Source: Sinomicrobium soli (lineage in GTDB: Bacteria; Bacteroidota; Bacteroidia; Flavobacteriales; Flavobacteriaceae). From it: DNA of 64,000 bases. The first letter of the stretch is position 1. Every line of letters starts with the position of its first letter. Positions 8,225 through 17,108 of this stretch are shown one piece after another. The notes below the pieces were generated by a model. It searched no databases. It was not told where the DNA came from and saw only the letters and a program-made list of their open reading frames with translations. The DNA lies in the NCBI RefSeq assembly GCF_003285545.1, contig NZ_QLNV01000004.1:124001-188000 (forward strand). The letters are read 5' to 3'. Position numbers and translations under genes: made by a program.

Positions 8225-8581
8225 ATGAAAAAGATAATGATCATTGCGGCAATGCTGGTTTCGGCCGGGGTTTTCGCCCAGAAAACTGAGGCAGAGCCCA
8301 GGTTTGAAAAGGAGGGAAACCTGATAAAGGCTACCTATTATCACGATAACGGAACAATAGCCCAGACAGGCTTTTTTAAGGCCGGGAAGCTTCATGGGGA
8401 ATGGCAGTCTTATGATATCGAAGGGAAGAAAGTAGCTACGGGAAAATATGACAAGGGGCAGAAAACCGGGAAGTGGTTTTTCTGGTCGGGGGAGCAACTG
8501 AATGAAGTTACTTTTGAGGATAGCAGGATTGTTAATGTAGTGGCATGGAGTGAGGCAAAACCGCTGGTGTTGAATAAGTAG
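8225..8581 (+). CDS. Secreted MORN-repeat-like protein
   Basis: 118 residues. A signal peptide (MKKIMIIAAMLVSAGVFAQ) predicts export. The mature part has three or four MORN-type units: YYHDNGTIAQTGFFKAGKLHG, GEWQSYDIEGKKVATGKYDKG, KTGKWFFWSGEQLNEVTFED. Such YwqK-like repeats are common in small secreted flavobacterial proteins. Their role is unknown, although MORN units often bind lipid or protein. It stands alone, with its own promoter and a strong terminator at 8611-8646. Any specific function would be a guess. Confidence 0.85.
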   Translation: MKKIMIIAAMLVSAGVFAQKTEAEPRFEKEGNLIKATYYHDNGTIAQTGFFKAGKLHGEWQSYDIEGKKVATGKYDKGQKTGKWFFWSGEQLNEVTFEDSRIVNVVAWSEAKPLVLNK

Positions 8582-8610
8582 CAGACAGCAGATAAAAAGA
8601 CAGAAAAAAG

Positions 8611-8646
8611 AAGACCGTGCTCTACGAGGGGCACGGTCTTTTTTTT
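8611..8646 (+). terminator. Rho-independent terminator
   Basis: AAGACCGTGC / GCACGGTCTT with a 10-nt loop, then eight T. It ends the MORN gene and also faces the end of the convergent RND operon. Confidence 0.9.
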
Positions 8647-8662
8647 AGAGGTATTGCGGCCA

Positions 8663-11600
8663 TTAGCTCAGGGCCGTATCGGTATCTTCACCGGTTTCGG
8701 TACTGTTTTTGTTCCGCTTTTTGTACACCCACATTTTGAGCAGGGTTACCAGGTAAAACGTAACCGGGACAATGATGAGCGTGAGGAATGTGGCAAAGGT
8801 GAGCCCGAATATAACGGTCCATGCCAGCGGCCCCCAGAAAATCACGTTGTCTCCCCCGATATAGATTTTCGGGTCCCAGTTCTCAAAGAGTGAAAAGAAA
8901 TCTATGTTGAGTCCTATGGCCAGTGGCACCAGGCCAAGTATGGTGGTAATGGCCGTAAGGATTACCGGCCTCAGCCGCGATTTTCCCGAGGTCACTATCG
9001 TCTGTACCAGGTCTTTCTTGTCGAGCATACTGTCTTCGGGCATACCCAATTCCTCTTTTTTGCGGTCTATGAGTATCTGGTTGTAGTCCAGCAACACCAC
9101 ACCGTTGTTCACCACGATACCGGCCAGGGCAATAATACCCATCATGGTCATCATGATCACAAAGGTCATATTGAATATCACCAGCCCGAAGAGCACTCCT
9201 ATAAAGCTCAGGAAAATGGCCAGCATGATAATGGCCGGTTTGGAGATGGAACCGAACTGGAAGATCAGCAACAGCATGATCAGGCCGAGCCCGGATGCCA
9301 GGGCGGTTGTCAGGAATATCATGTTTTCTTCCTGCTCCTCCATTTCCCCGGTAAAGGCAAATGACATTTCCTGTTCCGGAAGCCTGAAGTTCTTGAGTTC
9401 CGTTTTGAGCTGCATGACGATCTCGTTGGCGTTATAGCCGGGCAATACATCGGCATAAACGGTGACCAGCCGCTTCAGATCGCGGTGTTTTATGGCGCTG
9501 AAGGAAGCCGTGTTCTTTTGTGTTACCACTGCCGCTACAGGGATCTCCTTCAGCTGGCCCGAAGCCGCATCCCTGAAGGTTATTTTCTGGTTGAAGAGGG
9601 CACTGGTATTATACCGGTTTTCTTCATTGAACCTGACGTTTATGTCATAATCATCCCCGTCTTTCTTATACACTCCCGCTTTCTCCCCGAAAAGTGCACG
9701 CCTGATCTGGTTCCCGACCTGTCCGGCCGAAACGCCCAGTTCCCCGGCCTTTTCGCGGTCTACCGTAACTTCCATGGTCGGTTTGTTGCGGTTGACATCT
9801 ATTTTGAGTTCATCTATCCCGGTAATATTGATGTCGTTTATGAAATCGCGCATCTGTTCTGCGGTATGCACGAGCTCCTCGTAATCCTTGCCCTTTATTT
9901 CAATATTGATGGGATATCCTGCAGGAGGGCCTACGGCATCCTTCTCTACCGAAATAATGACCCCGGGATAGTGGCCTGCCAGTTTTTGCTGTACCTCCCG
10001 CCGAAGGTCTTCACTGTCCTGCCCCCTGCGGTATTTGAATTCGCGCAGGGTCACTGTGATCTTTCCCTTATGGGGCATTTCCGCTGAAGAACCCCCATCG
10101 GTTTCCGGGTTTCCGGCGCCTTCACCTACCTGGGATACGGCCGATTCCACCATGTAATTATACCCGTTATCGATGAATTTCGGATTCCTCAGCACACTGT
10201 ATACGTCGTCTTCGATCTTTTTGGTCACCGCATTGGTCTTTTCGATGTCTGTACCCTGCGGATATTCGATATACACGATGATCTGATTGGGTTTGTTGTC
10301 CGGGAAAAACTCGACTTTCGGACTTGCCACGCCTACCAGCACAAAAGAAAGGAACAGCAGGCCGATAGTGCCGAAAAGAAATACATAGGGCCATTTTTTG
10401 CTGAGGGCAAAGGAGAGGAATGCCTTATAGCTGTTTTCCAGCCGCACCAGGAATGTTCTCTGGAAACGGTTGGCCAGTCCCTTGATTACATATTTGTATA
10501 GCCAGAACGTGGCTGCGGTAACCAGCATCAAAGTGCCTATACCTCTTGCAGGACCGCTGATAAACAACAAGGGAACCCCGAGGATGGTCAGGGCAATACT
10601 CAGGCGGATAAGCTCTTTCCTGGTGAGTACCCTGTTCCTGATCTCCATAAACCTGGATACCAGCATCGAATTCATGAATATGGCTACGAGAAGCGACGAT
10701 CCCAGTACGATAGACAGGGTCATGGGGAAGAACTTCATGAATTCTCCCATAACTCCCGGCCACATCCCCAGGGGGATAAAGGCGGCAACGGTGGTCGCTG
10801 TAGAGACAATGATGGGAAGGGCGATTTCCCCGATACCGATCTTGGCTGCCTGTTTGCGGCTCATGCCTTCCTCTTCCATGAGGCGGTATACATTTTCTAC
10901 CAGTACGATCCCGTTGTCTACCAGCATTCCGAGCCCCATGACCAGGGCAAACAGGACCATGGTATTCATGGTAAAACCGAGGATCTGGGCTATCATAAAC
11001 GAGATCAGCATAGACATGGGGATCGCAAAACCTACGAACAGGGCATTGCGGAACCCGAGGAAGAACATCAGTACACCGACCACCAGGATAACCCCGAAAA
11101 TAACGTTGTTGACCAGGTCGTCTACCTGGTTGAGGGTCTGTGTAGACTGGTCGTTGGTAATGGACAGGGTAACGTCTTTCGGCAGGTAGTTTTCCTGGGT
11201 TTCCTTTACGATACGGGATACATTTTCGGAGGCATCTATGAGGTTTTTCCCCGCCCTTTTCTTGACATCGAGCATCACTACATTCTGCCCGAACTCCCTG
11301 GCATAGGTGGTCTTGTCTTCCTCTTTGAACCGTACTGTGGCAATATCTCTCAGGTAAACGGCACCGTCTTCCGATTTGACCACAAAGTTGAGCAGCTCCG
11401 CGGGGTCCTCGATCTCCCCGAGTACCCTTATCGTCCTGCGCTGTCCACTCGATATGAGGTTACCACCCGAAATGGTGGCATTTCCGTTGTTAATGGTACT
11501 GATAATATCGTCGAAACTCACCTTGGCGGCCGTCATTTTGTAAATATCCACAGCCACTTCCACTTCCTTGTCCTGTGCCCCGCGTATATCGGCCTGCTTG

Positions 11601-12154
11601 ATTTCTGATAAGGTTTCTATCTCGTCTTCGAGATATTCCGCAAATTCCTTGAGTTTCTCTACCGGGTAATCTCCCATGATATTGACATTCAAGATGGGGA
11701 CTTCCTCTGAGAAGTTGAGTTCGAATACATTGGGCTCCACTTTGGCCCCGTTAAATGTGGGCCAGTCTTCATCCGCCTTTTCGGTGTCGACTTTGTCTTT
11801 TACTTTCTGTTTTGCCGCGTCGACGGTGATATCTTCGTCAAATTCCACGATGATCATGGAGTAATCTTCCTGGGATGTTGAGGTGATCTCCACCACATTA
11901 CTGACGTTTCTCAGCTCTTTTTCCAGCGGGTCGGTAATGAGCTTTTCGATATCTTCAGCGGTATTTCCGGGATACAGGGAGCTGATATAGATCTTTGTTT
12001 CCTTTACTTCCGGGAAGCTTTCGCGAGGCATGGAATAATAGGCGGAAAAGCCCACAAAAAAGAAAATGGCGATAAGGACATAAATAATGGTCTTGTTGTT
12101 TATGGCCCACGACGACAATGCGAATTCCTTGTAGTTGTTTTTTTTGTTATCCAT
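8663..12154 (-). CDS. RND efflux pump, inner-membrane permease
   Basis: 1163 residues, the normal size for an RND (AcrB/MMPL-type) transporter. An N-terminal helix near residue 25 is followed by a periplasmic porter domain, six helices (about 350-560), a second porter domain and six more helices near the C-terminus. MGLGMLVDNGIVLVENVYR in the TM4 region carries the proton-relay Asp typical of RND pumps. It exports hydrophobic compounds by proton antiport, in complex with the adaptor and TolC encoded just upstream on the same strand. The substrate cannot be told. It is the last gene of the tetR-tolC-adaptor-pump operon, 43 nt after the adaptor. Confidence 0.95.
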   Translation of the reverse strand: MDNKKNNYKEFALSSWAINNKTIIYVLIAIFFFVGFSAYYSMPRESFPEVKETKIYISSLYPGNTAEDIEKLITDPLEKELRNVSNVVEITSTSQEDYSMIIVEFDEDITVDAAKQKVKDKVDTEKADEDWPTFNGAKVEPNVFELNFSEEVPILNVNIMGDYPVEKLKEFAEYLEDEIETLSEIKQADIRGAQDKEVEVAVDIYKMTAAKVSFDDIISTINNGNATISGGNLISSGQRRTIRVLGEIEDPAELLNFVVKSEDGAVYLRDIATVRFKEEDKTTYAREFGQNVVMLDVKKRAGKNLIDASENVSRIVKETQENYLPKDVTLSITNDQSTQTLNQVDDLVNNVIFGVILVVGVLMFFLGFRNALFVGFAIPMSMLISFMIAQILGFTMNTMVLFALVMGLGMLVDNGIVLVENVYRLMEEEGMSRKQAAKIGIGEIALPIIVSTATTVAAFIPLGMWPGVMGEFMKFFPMTLSIVLGSSLLVAIFMNSMLVSRFMEIRNRVLTRKELIRLSIALTILGVPLLFISGPARGIGTLMLVTAATFWLYKYVIKGLANRFQRTFLVRLENSYKAFLSFALSKKWPYVFLFGTIGLLFLSFVLVGVASPKVEFFPDNKPNQIIVYIEYPQGTDIEKTNAVTKKIEDDVYSVLRNPKFIDNGYNYMVESAVSQVGEGAGNPETDGGSSAEMPHKGKITVTLREFKYRRGQDSEDLRREVQQKLAGHYPGVIISVEKDAVGPPAGYPINIEIKGKDYEELVHTAEQMRDFINDINITGIDELKIDVNRNKPTMEVTVDREKAGELGVSAGQVGNQIRRALFGEKAGVYKKDGDDYDINVRFNEENRYNTSALFNQKITFRDAASGQLKEIPVAAVVTQKNTASFSAIKHRDLKRLVTVYADVLPGYNANEIVMQLKTELKNFRLPEQEMSFAFTGEMEEQEENMIFLTTALASGLGLIMLLLIFQFGSISKPAIIMLAIFLSFIGVLFGLVIFNMTFVIMMTMMGIIALAGIVVNNGVVLLDYNQILIDRKKEELGMPEDSMLDKKDLVQTIVTSGKSRLRPVILTAITTILGLVPLAIGLNIDFFSLFENWDPKIYIGGDNVIFWGPLAWTVIFGLTFATFLTLIIVPVTFYLVTLLKMWVYKKRNKNSTETGEDTDTALS

Positions 12155-12197
12155 TGGTTCTGGAATTTATACCTTAGCTTTATATGCCGGCCGGGCA

Positions 12198-13370
12198 TTA
12201 TTTTTCTTCCGTGATCTGTATCACCTGTCCTTCTTCCACACTTCTCGCTCCTTCCTTGATGATATGGTCTCCGGGACCGATGCCGTCAAGGACCTCGATA
12301 ACATCTCCCTGTGTTTTTCCTGTTTCTATAATGACCCTTTTTGCAATGCCCTGATGTTCCTTGCCGTTCTTTTCGGCTACATATACATATTGTTCTCCCC
12401 TGGCATTTTCCGAAATAATACTTTGAGGGATAAGTACCGCTTTCTCGCTGGTGTAATCATATACCCGCAGTTTGGCGGTAAGATTGGGTTTTATTTCTCC
12501 TTCGGGATTGGGGACATCCACTTCAATTTTAAACGACCTGTTGTTGGGGTTGATGTAGTTTCCTGCCTGTCTGACCTCAGATTCCACGGTCTTTCCGAGC
12601 ACGGGGAAACTGATGTCTGCCCGGGTTCCCCTGGAAATACTGGGGAGGTATTTTTCCGGTACTTCTGCTTCTATGTACATGTCGCTGAGGTTGACAATAC
12701 GCATCAGTTCCGTTCCGGCGGTAACTATGGAGCCCTGATCGGTAATGATATCGTCTATAGTCCCGGAGAAAGGAGCGGTAACCCTGGTCTTTGCCACCTG
12801 GTCCCTTAACTGGGCAATGGCTTTTTCCTGTGATTCGTATGAGGTCTGTGCATCCAGGAACTGTATTTCGGAGCCTATGTTCTGATCCCATAACCGCTTT
12901 TGACGTTCGTAGGTGGTTTTGGCGAGATTGGCCTGTACTTCGGCTTGTGCCAGTTGCTGGGAGAGGCCGCCATCGTCTATTTTTGCCAGTAGCTGTCCTT
13001 TTTTTACGGCCTGCCCGTCCCGGACGTATACTTCGGTAAGCAATCCGTTGTATTCGGCATTGATAACGATATTTTTCTTGGTGTTCACACTGCCCTGTAA
13101 CTCGATATAGTGCCTGAAGAGGGTGTCCTTTATGGTAATGGCAGAGACCAGGGCAAGTTTGTGAAGGGTATCCTGCTCGGATATGGCCTCGTCCAGCCGG
13201 GTCAGTTGCCCGGAAATTTCATCGCGCTGCATGACCAGTTCGCTTCTTTTGGCTTTCATCTCTCCCAGGGACCCGCTTTCTATGATGCTGTCTACTGATT
13301 TTTTCTTGCCGCCACCCCCGCAGGAAGTAAGCAGGGCTATTCCCAGAACCGCTATATATGATTTTTTCAT
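12198..13370 (-). CDS. RND efflux periplasmic adaptor (membrane fusion protein), lipoprotein
   Basis: 390 residues from the ATG at 13370, chosen because MKKSYIAVLGIALLTSCGGG is a clean lipoprotein signal with lipobox LTSC. A longer frame would add 14 polar residues and overlap tolC. A coiled coil lies at about residues 40-75 and a hairpin at 140-200. The lipoyl half-motifs are seen as NAEYNGLLTEVYVRDGQAVKKG and VTAPFSGTIDDI, followed by beta-barrel segments. It bridges the RND pump and the TolC channel across the periplasm. It lies 28 nt after tolC in the same operon. Confidence 0.94.
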   Translation of the reverse strand: MKKSYIAVLGIALLTSCGGGGKKKSVDSIIESGSLGEMKAKRSELVMQRDEISGQLTRLDEAISEQDTLHKLALVSAITIKDTLFRHYIELQGSVNTKKNIVINAEYNGLLTEVYVRDGQAVKKGQLLAKIDDGGLSQQLAQAEVQANLAKTTYERQKRLWDQNIGSEIQFLDAQTSYESQEKAIAQLRDQVAKTRVTAPFSGTIDDIITDQGSIVTAGTELMRIVNLSDMYIEAEVPEKYLPSISRGTRADISFPVLGKTVESEVRQAGNYINPNNRSFKIEVDVPNPEGEIKPNLTAKLRVYDYTSEKAVLIPQSIISENARGEQYVYVAEKNGKEHQGIAKRVIIETGKTQGDVIEVLDGIGPGDHIIKEGARSVEEGQVIQITEEK

Positions 13371-13398
13371 AATATCTTTTTTGTCGCGTGTTTGTTTT

Positions 13399-14736
13399 TT
13401 ATTCGTTGGCATTGTGTAATATGGCTTCCAGTTCGGTCTTGTTGTTAATGATATCCAGCATGGATTGCAAATATTCCTGCTGTGCCGTATAGAGCTGGGT
13501 CTGTGCCTGCCTGAGGTCGAAGCTTGTGGCCATACCCTCTGAAAACTTGACCTGGTTCTTGTGCTCTATACGTTCGGCCAGTTCCAGGTTCCTCTTCCTG
13601 GTCTGGAATTGTTCCAGGGAAAACTGGTAATTGCTCTTTGCCTGTTGTATGTCCAGTTGCAGTTTCTGTTCGGTTTCCCTAAGATCGTTTTTGGCCTTTT
13701 CCAGTTCTATTTTCATACGCTGGGTAGCGGCACTTCTGCCGAGTGCACTGAATACCGGTACGTTGAGAGAAAGCCCGACCATCGAGTTGCCGAACCATTC
13801 CTGTTCCCTCTTGAAAAAGTCGAAACTGTTGCCGAACCCGAGATACCCGCCGTTGATAAAAGCCTCAAGGGTGGGAAGCCCCTTGCTTTTTTCGTTTTTC
13901 AGCAAAAGTTCCTGCGATTTGGTGTTGATGTCGGCTATTCTATAGTCGATGTTGTTTTCCGGGTTAAACTGTGCTTCCGCCAGTCCCGGGACTGTATTTT
14001 CCACTGCCAGGTTATCGAGCCTGTCGGAAAGGGATACCGGGGTGTCTATGGGCGCCCCTATGGTAATATTCAGCATTTTATACGCTATTTCCCGCAGTCT
14101 GATACTGTTCTGCAGGTCGCTTTCGATCCCGGCGAGGGTAATTTGCAGTTGTTCTACACTTTCTTCTTCGGCAAGCCCGTTCTCATACGTCTTCCGGGTT
14201 TCGTATACGTTTTTTTCCAGCACCTCCTTGTTTTTCCGGAGAATACGTATGTTCTCTTCGGTGAGCAGGACATTGCCATAGGCATTGATCACTGATTTCC
14301 TGACTTCCAGTTCGGTTTTTTTCCTGGCATTCCTGGAGATGTCCAGGTATACTTTGGCCGATTGCAGGCCCACGATATAGGAACCGTCGAATATTTTCTG
14401 GCTGAGAGTAGCAAGGGCATTTACATTGTGTTTGGTGCCAAAGATCACCTCTTCGAAGGTTCCGGGCTCTCCCCCGAAGATCTCGGCCGGGATAAGGGAA
14501 ACCTGTTGTTTCAGGTTATTCTGGTAGTCTGCCGTGATATTGATCTGCGGAAGCCCCGTGGACGTGGTTTCCCATTTTTGCTTTTTGGCTATCTCTATGT
14601 CGTGGGCAGCGTTGAGTACGGTTCTGTTGTGTTCCAGGGCATATGATATGGCTTCGTCCATCGACAGGTTCAGGCTGTCCTGGGCAGTAAGGGCCGAGAA
14701 GCACAGGAGCAGGGAAAGTTGGAATATTTTTTTCAT
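13399..14736 (-). CDS. TolC-family outer-membrane efflux channel
   Basis: 445 residues from the ATG at 14736. A signal peptide MKKIFQLSLLLCFSALTAQ is followed by two homologous OEP halves (about 25-215 and 235-440), rich in heptad-like helices and with LNLSMDEAISYALEHNRTV at the start of the first. The trimeric product forms the outer-membrane duct of the efflux system. The order here is tetR, tolC, adaptor, pump, common in Bacteroidetes. A 144-nt gap separates it from tetR, with no strong terminator inside, so read-through from the tetR promoter is likely. Confidence 0.94.
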   Translation of the reverse strand: MKKIFQLSLLLCFSALTAQDSLNLSMDEAISYALEHNRTVLNAAHDIEIAKKQKWETTSTGLPQINITADYQNNLKQQVSLIPAEIFGGEPGTFEEVIFGTKHNVNALATLSQKIFDGSYIVGLQSAKVYLDISRNARKKTELEVRKSVINAYGNVLLTEENIRILRKNKEVLEKNVYETRKTYENGLAEEESVEQLQITLAGIESDLQNSIRLREIAYKMLNITIGAPIDTPVSLSDRLDNLAVENTVPGLAEAQFNPENNIDYRIADINTKSQELLLKNEKSKGLPTLEAFINGGYLGFGNSFDFFKREQEWFGNSMVGLSLNVPVFSALGRSAATQRMKIELEKAKNDLRETEQKLQLDIQQAKSNYQFSLEQFQTRKRNLELAERIEHKNQVKFSEGMATSFDLRQAQTQLYTAQQEYLQSMLDIINNKTELEAILHNANE

Positions 14737-14880
14737 GGAGTATTTACCTTTTTTTAATTTACTCACGATGTTAAGATTAAACCCGACTGACCTACAGGCA
14801 GGCGTCAGGCAAGTTGCTCCGGCATCTTCACCGGAAATTTTTATGTGTCATCACAGCCTTTCCTGATACCAGCCGGCGGG

Positions 14881-15540
14881 TCAGGCCCCGTCTTTTTTTA
14901 GCGGATGCCGGATCACCGGGGCGATGCGGGAACTTTTGCTGCGTTCCCTGACCAGTATCTCTTCCAGGGTTTCCAGCCCCTTAGGGGTGGCAATGGCCCT
15001 GACGTGGTATTCGAGAAAAATATTTACCAGGTAAGGAATGGTGTGGTCTACGGCCCAGGTGATATCCCCGCCCTTGAACGATGTCATTCCCGTATAGTAT
15101 ATTTTTGCAACGACCTCCAGGTCGAGCTCCGGCCGGTAATATCCTCCTTCTACTCCCCTGCGCAGGTTGTTCAGGATATAACCGTCTATAATGTCATACC
15201 GTTCCCTGCGTACGGTCTCGAAAATCTTCGGGTAGTATTTCTCCAGCTGGTAGGCGGGAGAGGCCTTCTCATTGTTTAGTCTCCGCAGGGTGATCTTCCG
15301 GGTCTCATAGAGCTCTTCGATAGGGTTGAGCTTCCACTGGTCGATCTCTTCGATATCTGATAAAATGGTGCCTACCACATAATTGCAACAATGTGTGATC
15401 AGGTCCGATTTATTCTTGAAATACTGGTAAACGGTCTTTTTGGATATTCCCATTTCGTTGGAAATGTCGTCCATGGTGATGCTCTTGAACCCCATGTTCA
15501 GGAACATTTCGGTGGCTTTTTCTATAATCTGCTCTCTCAT
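14881..15540 (-). CDS. TetR/AcrR-family repressor of the efflux operon
   Basis: 219 residues from the ATG at 15540 (MREQIIEKATEMFLNMGFK). The helix-turn-helix is visible as TMDDISNEMGISKKTVYQYF at about residues 22-42, with a C-terminal ligand-binding domain of unknown specificity. It is the first gene of the efflux operon. A promoter with exact consensus spacing and an overlapping 8-bp-arm palindrome lies 10 to 50 nt upstream, so autoregulation is very likely, with the pump induced by its own substrates (inference). The transcript start should lie only a few nt before the ATG, giving a near-leaderless mRNA. Confidence 0.93.
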   Translation of the reverse strand: MREQIIEKATEMFLNMGFKSITMDDISNEMGISKKTVYQYFKNKSDLITHCCNYVVGTILSDIEEIDQWKLNPIEELYETRKITLRRLNNEKASPAYQLEKYYPKIFETVRRERYDIIDGYILNNLRRGVEGGYYRPELDLEVVAKIYYTGMTSFKGGDITWAVDHTIPYLVNIFLEYHVRAIATPKGLETLEEILVRERSKSSRIAPVIRHPLKKDGA

Positions 15541-15549
15541 AATCAGGGG

Positions 15550-15589
15550 CAAAGGTATTTAAAGAAACTTTAAAAACAAAAAAAGTTTC
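15550..15589 (-). promoter_or_regulatory. tetR promoter with overlapping palindromic operator
   Basis: On the minus strand TTG (15579-15577), exactly 19 nt, then TACCTTTG (15557-15550): a full Bacteroidetes promoter. A perfect inverted repeat GAAACTTT (15564-15571) / AAAGTTTC (15582-15589) with a 10-nt spacer covers the -33 box and the spacer. The placement suits a TetR repressor blocking RNA polymerase. Confidence 0.75.
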
Positions 15590-15740
15590 CATAGTTTTTT
15601 ATTGTGTTTAAGACACTTTCCCATCCGGGAGAGATATATGCCCCGGCCTGTGCCCCGATCTGCTGATTTGTTTTCGGCAAAGTAAACGGGGATTGGTGAC
15701 AGCCTTATGTCAGCAGGGGAAAGAAAATATGGTAAGGATG

Positions 15741-15877
15741 AATTTTTCATCTGTTTAAAATTTTTTGCACCGACCAAAATGTGCAAAAAATTTCTGCACA
15801 TTCAGGAACCGCTGCGCGCTCACATGAAAAATTTTAATCATTTCCCTGTGTGAAATATTTGATTAAAGTTTTTCATG
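15741..15877. other. Nested and alternative hairpins upstream of the polyprenyl synthase
   Basis: This fills most of the 410-nt divergent gap 15541-15950. Hairpin A: AAATTTTTTGCAC (15758-15770) pairs perfectly with 15781-15793, loop 10 nt. Hairpin B: the 18-nt arm at 15823-15840 pairs with 15860-15877 with one mismatch. The 10-mer AATTTTTCAT at 15741-15750 is also complementary to 15824-15833, the left arm of B, so a long structure enclosing A competes with B. No gene ends here, so these are not simple terminators. The rest of the gap (15590-15740, 15878-15950) shows no gene and no clear promoter. Confidence 0.6.
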
Positions 15878-15950
15878 TTCGTTTCATTATGATATAATTT
15901 GCTTTGTACTTTGTAGGGGGTGCTGTATTTTAGCTCAAAATTTCTTTTGC

Positions 15951-16925
15951 ATGTTGTCCATACCTGAATATCAGAATGAATTTTTGGCGTATTTGAAAAC
16001 CTATCCTTTCGGGAAAGCACCGGAAGGGCTGTATGCCCCCGTATCCTATATAATGCACCTCGGGGGAAAGCGGCTCCGCCCGGTACTTACCCTGCTGGCA
16101 GCCGATTTCTTTGACGGGGATTACCGGAAGGCCATGGATGCCGCGCTGGCCGTTGAGGTCTTTCACAATTTTACCCTGGTCCACGATGATATTATGGATG
16201 GAGCCTCTGTGAGAAGGGGGCACCCTTGTGTGCATGAAAAGTGGGATGTCAATACCGGAATACTTTCGGGAGACGTCATGCTGGTCATGAGTTATAAGCT
16301 GTTTGAAGGATATGCTCCCGAATTGCAGGTGGCCCTGTTGCGGGTGTTTAACAAAATGGCTGCCGAAGTATGTGAAGGACAGCAGTACGATGTGGATTTT
16401 GAACTACGGGGAGATGTAAGCCTGGACGAATATCTCCTGATGATAACGTATAAGACTGCCGTTCTTGTAGGGACGGCCCTGGAAATGGGGGCCCTGGTGG
16501 CAGGTGCTGCTGCAGATGAGGCACGTGCCATATACGATTACGGGGTAAATCTCGGGATGGCTTTCCAGTTGCAGGACGATTACCTCGATGCTTTTGGCGA
16601 TGAGGAGACCTTCGGTAAAAAAATAGGGGGAGATATTGCAGAAAACAAGAAAACCTTTCTCTATATCAAGGCCCTGGAAGGACTGGACAATGAAGATGCA
16701 CAGCTTTTAAGGGATCTCTATGAACTGCACCCTGCCGATACGGAAGAGAAAATAAAGACGGTAAAAGAGCTCTTCGTGTCGAGCGGCGCTACCGGTATCA
16801 TACAGGACGAGATCAGGTCTTATACACAGAAGGCCTTTGATTGTATCATACCGCTTGGGACGGAGGACAGTAAAAAGCAGTTACTGCTGGACTTTGGCAG
16901 GGACCTGATGACCCGGACGGTATGA
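15951..16925 (+). CDS. Polyprenyl diphosphate synthase (FPP/GGPP type)
   Basis: 324 residues, starting MLSIPEYQNEFLAYLKTYPF. Both aspartate-rich motifs are intact: LVHDDIMDGA (about 80-90, FARM) and QLQDDYLDAFGD (about 205-216, SARM). GGKRLRPVL is the allylic-substrate site. It condenses isopentenyl diphosphate with allylic primers in the cytoplasm. A Phe lies five residues before DDIMD and the FARM has no insertion, which fits a short-chain product, but chain length (C15 or C20) is not certain. The substrate is presumably supplied by the mevalonate route whose genes lie at 54617-56871. Upstream are unusual hairpins that could control it. Confidence 0.92.
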   Translation: MLSIPEYQNEFLAYLKTYPFGKAPEGLYAPVSYIMHLGGKRLRPVLTLLAADFFDGDYRKAMDAALAVEVFHNFTLVHDDIMDGASVRRGHPCVHEKWDVNTGILSGDVMLVMSYKLFEGYAPELQVALLRVFNKMAAEVCEGQQYDVDFELRGDVSLDEYLLMITYKTAVLVGTALEMGALVAGAAADEARAIYDYGVNLGMAFQLQDDYLDAFGDEETFGKKIGGDIAENKKTFLYIKALEGLDNEDAQLLRDLYELHPADTEEKIKTVKELFVSSGATGIIQDEIRSYTQKAFDCIIPLGTEDSKKQLLLDFGRDLMTRTV

Positions 16926-17020
16926 GCTTATAGTTCGTAGTTCTTAGTTGTTAGTTCGTAGTTGTTAGTTTAGTTGCTCACCCACCCACCTAATGACCCG
17001 GTAACTCAATAACCTGAAAA
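16926..17020. repeat. Short tandem/dispersed TAGTTGTTAGTTCG-type repeat
   Basis: 16928-16973 repeats TAGTTCGTAGTT and TAGTTGTTAGTT units. The complementary GAACTAAGAACTAACAACTA type occurs again near 49705-49730, and CAACTAACAACTAA near 40970. GGTAACTCAATAACCT at about 17000 recurs in the hairpin at 24355-24428. It appears to be an intergenic repeat family. Confidence 0.6.
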
Positions 17021-17049
17021 TCCACAGACTTCAGGCCTGCAATAATTTA

Positions 17050-17100
17050 GTTTAGGCTAAAAATATATTCTTGAAAATAAAAATGTATTTTTGTCTAAAC
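17050..17100 (+). promoter_or_regulatory. DtxR-like operator and -7 element of the metal regulator gene
   Basis: TTTAGGCTAAA (17051-17061) is an 11-nt palindrome of the kind bound by DtxR/MntR proteins. GTTTAG at 17050 also has an inverted mate CTAAAC at 17095-17100. TATTTTTG at 17086-17093 fits TAnnTTTG, 16 nt before the ATG. Autoregulation by metal is likely (inference). Confidence 0.55.
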
Positions 17101-17108
17101 GAAATTTT

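Noticed and set aside
16926-17020. Possible CRISPR array in the TAGTT repeats
   Set aside because: Repeat units are 10-14 nt, irregular and without unique spacers of constant length; no cas genes are present.
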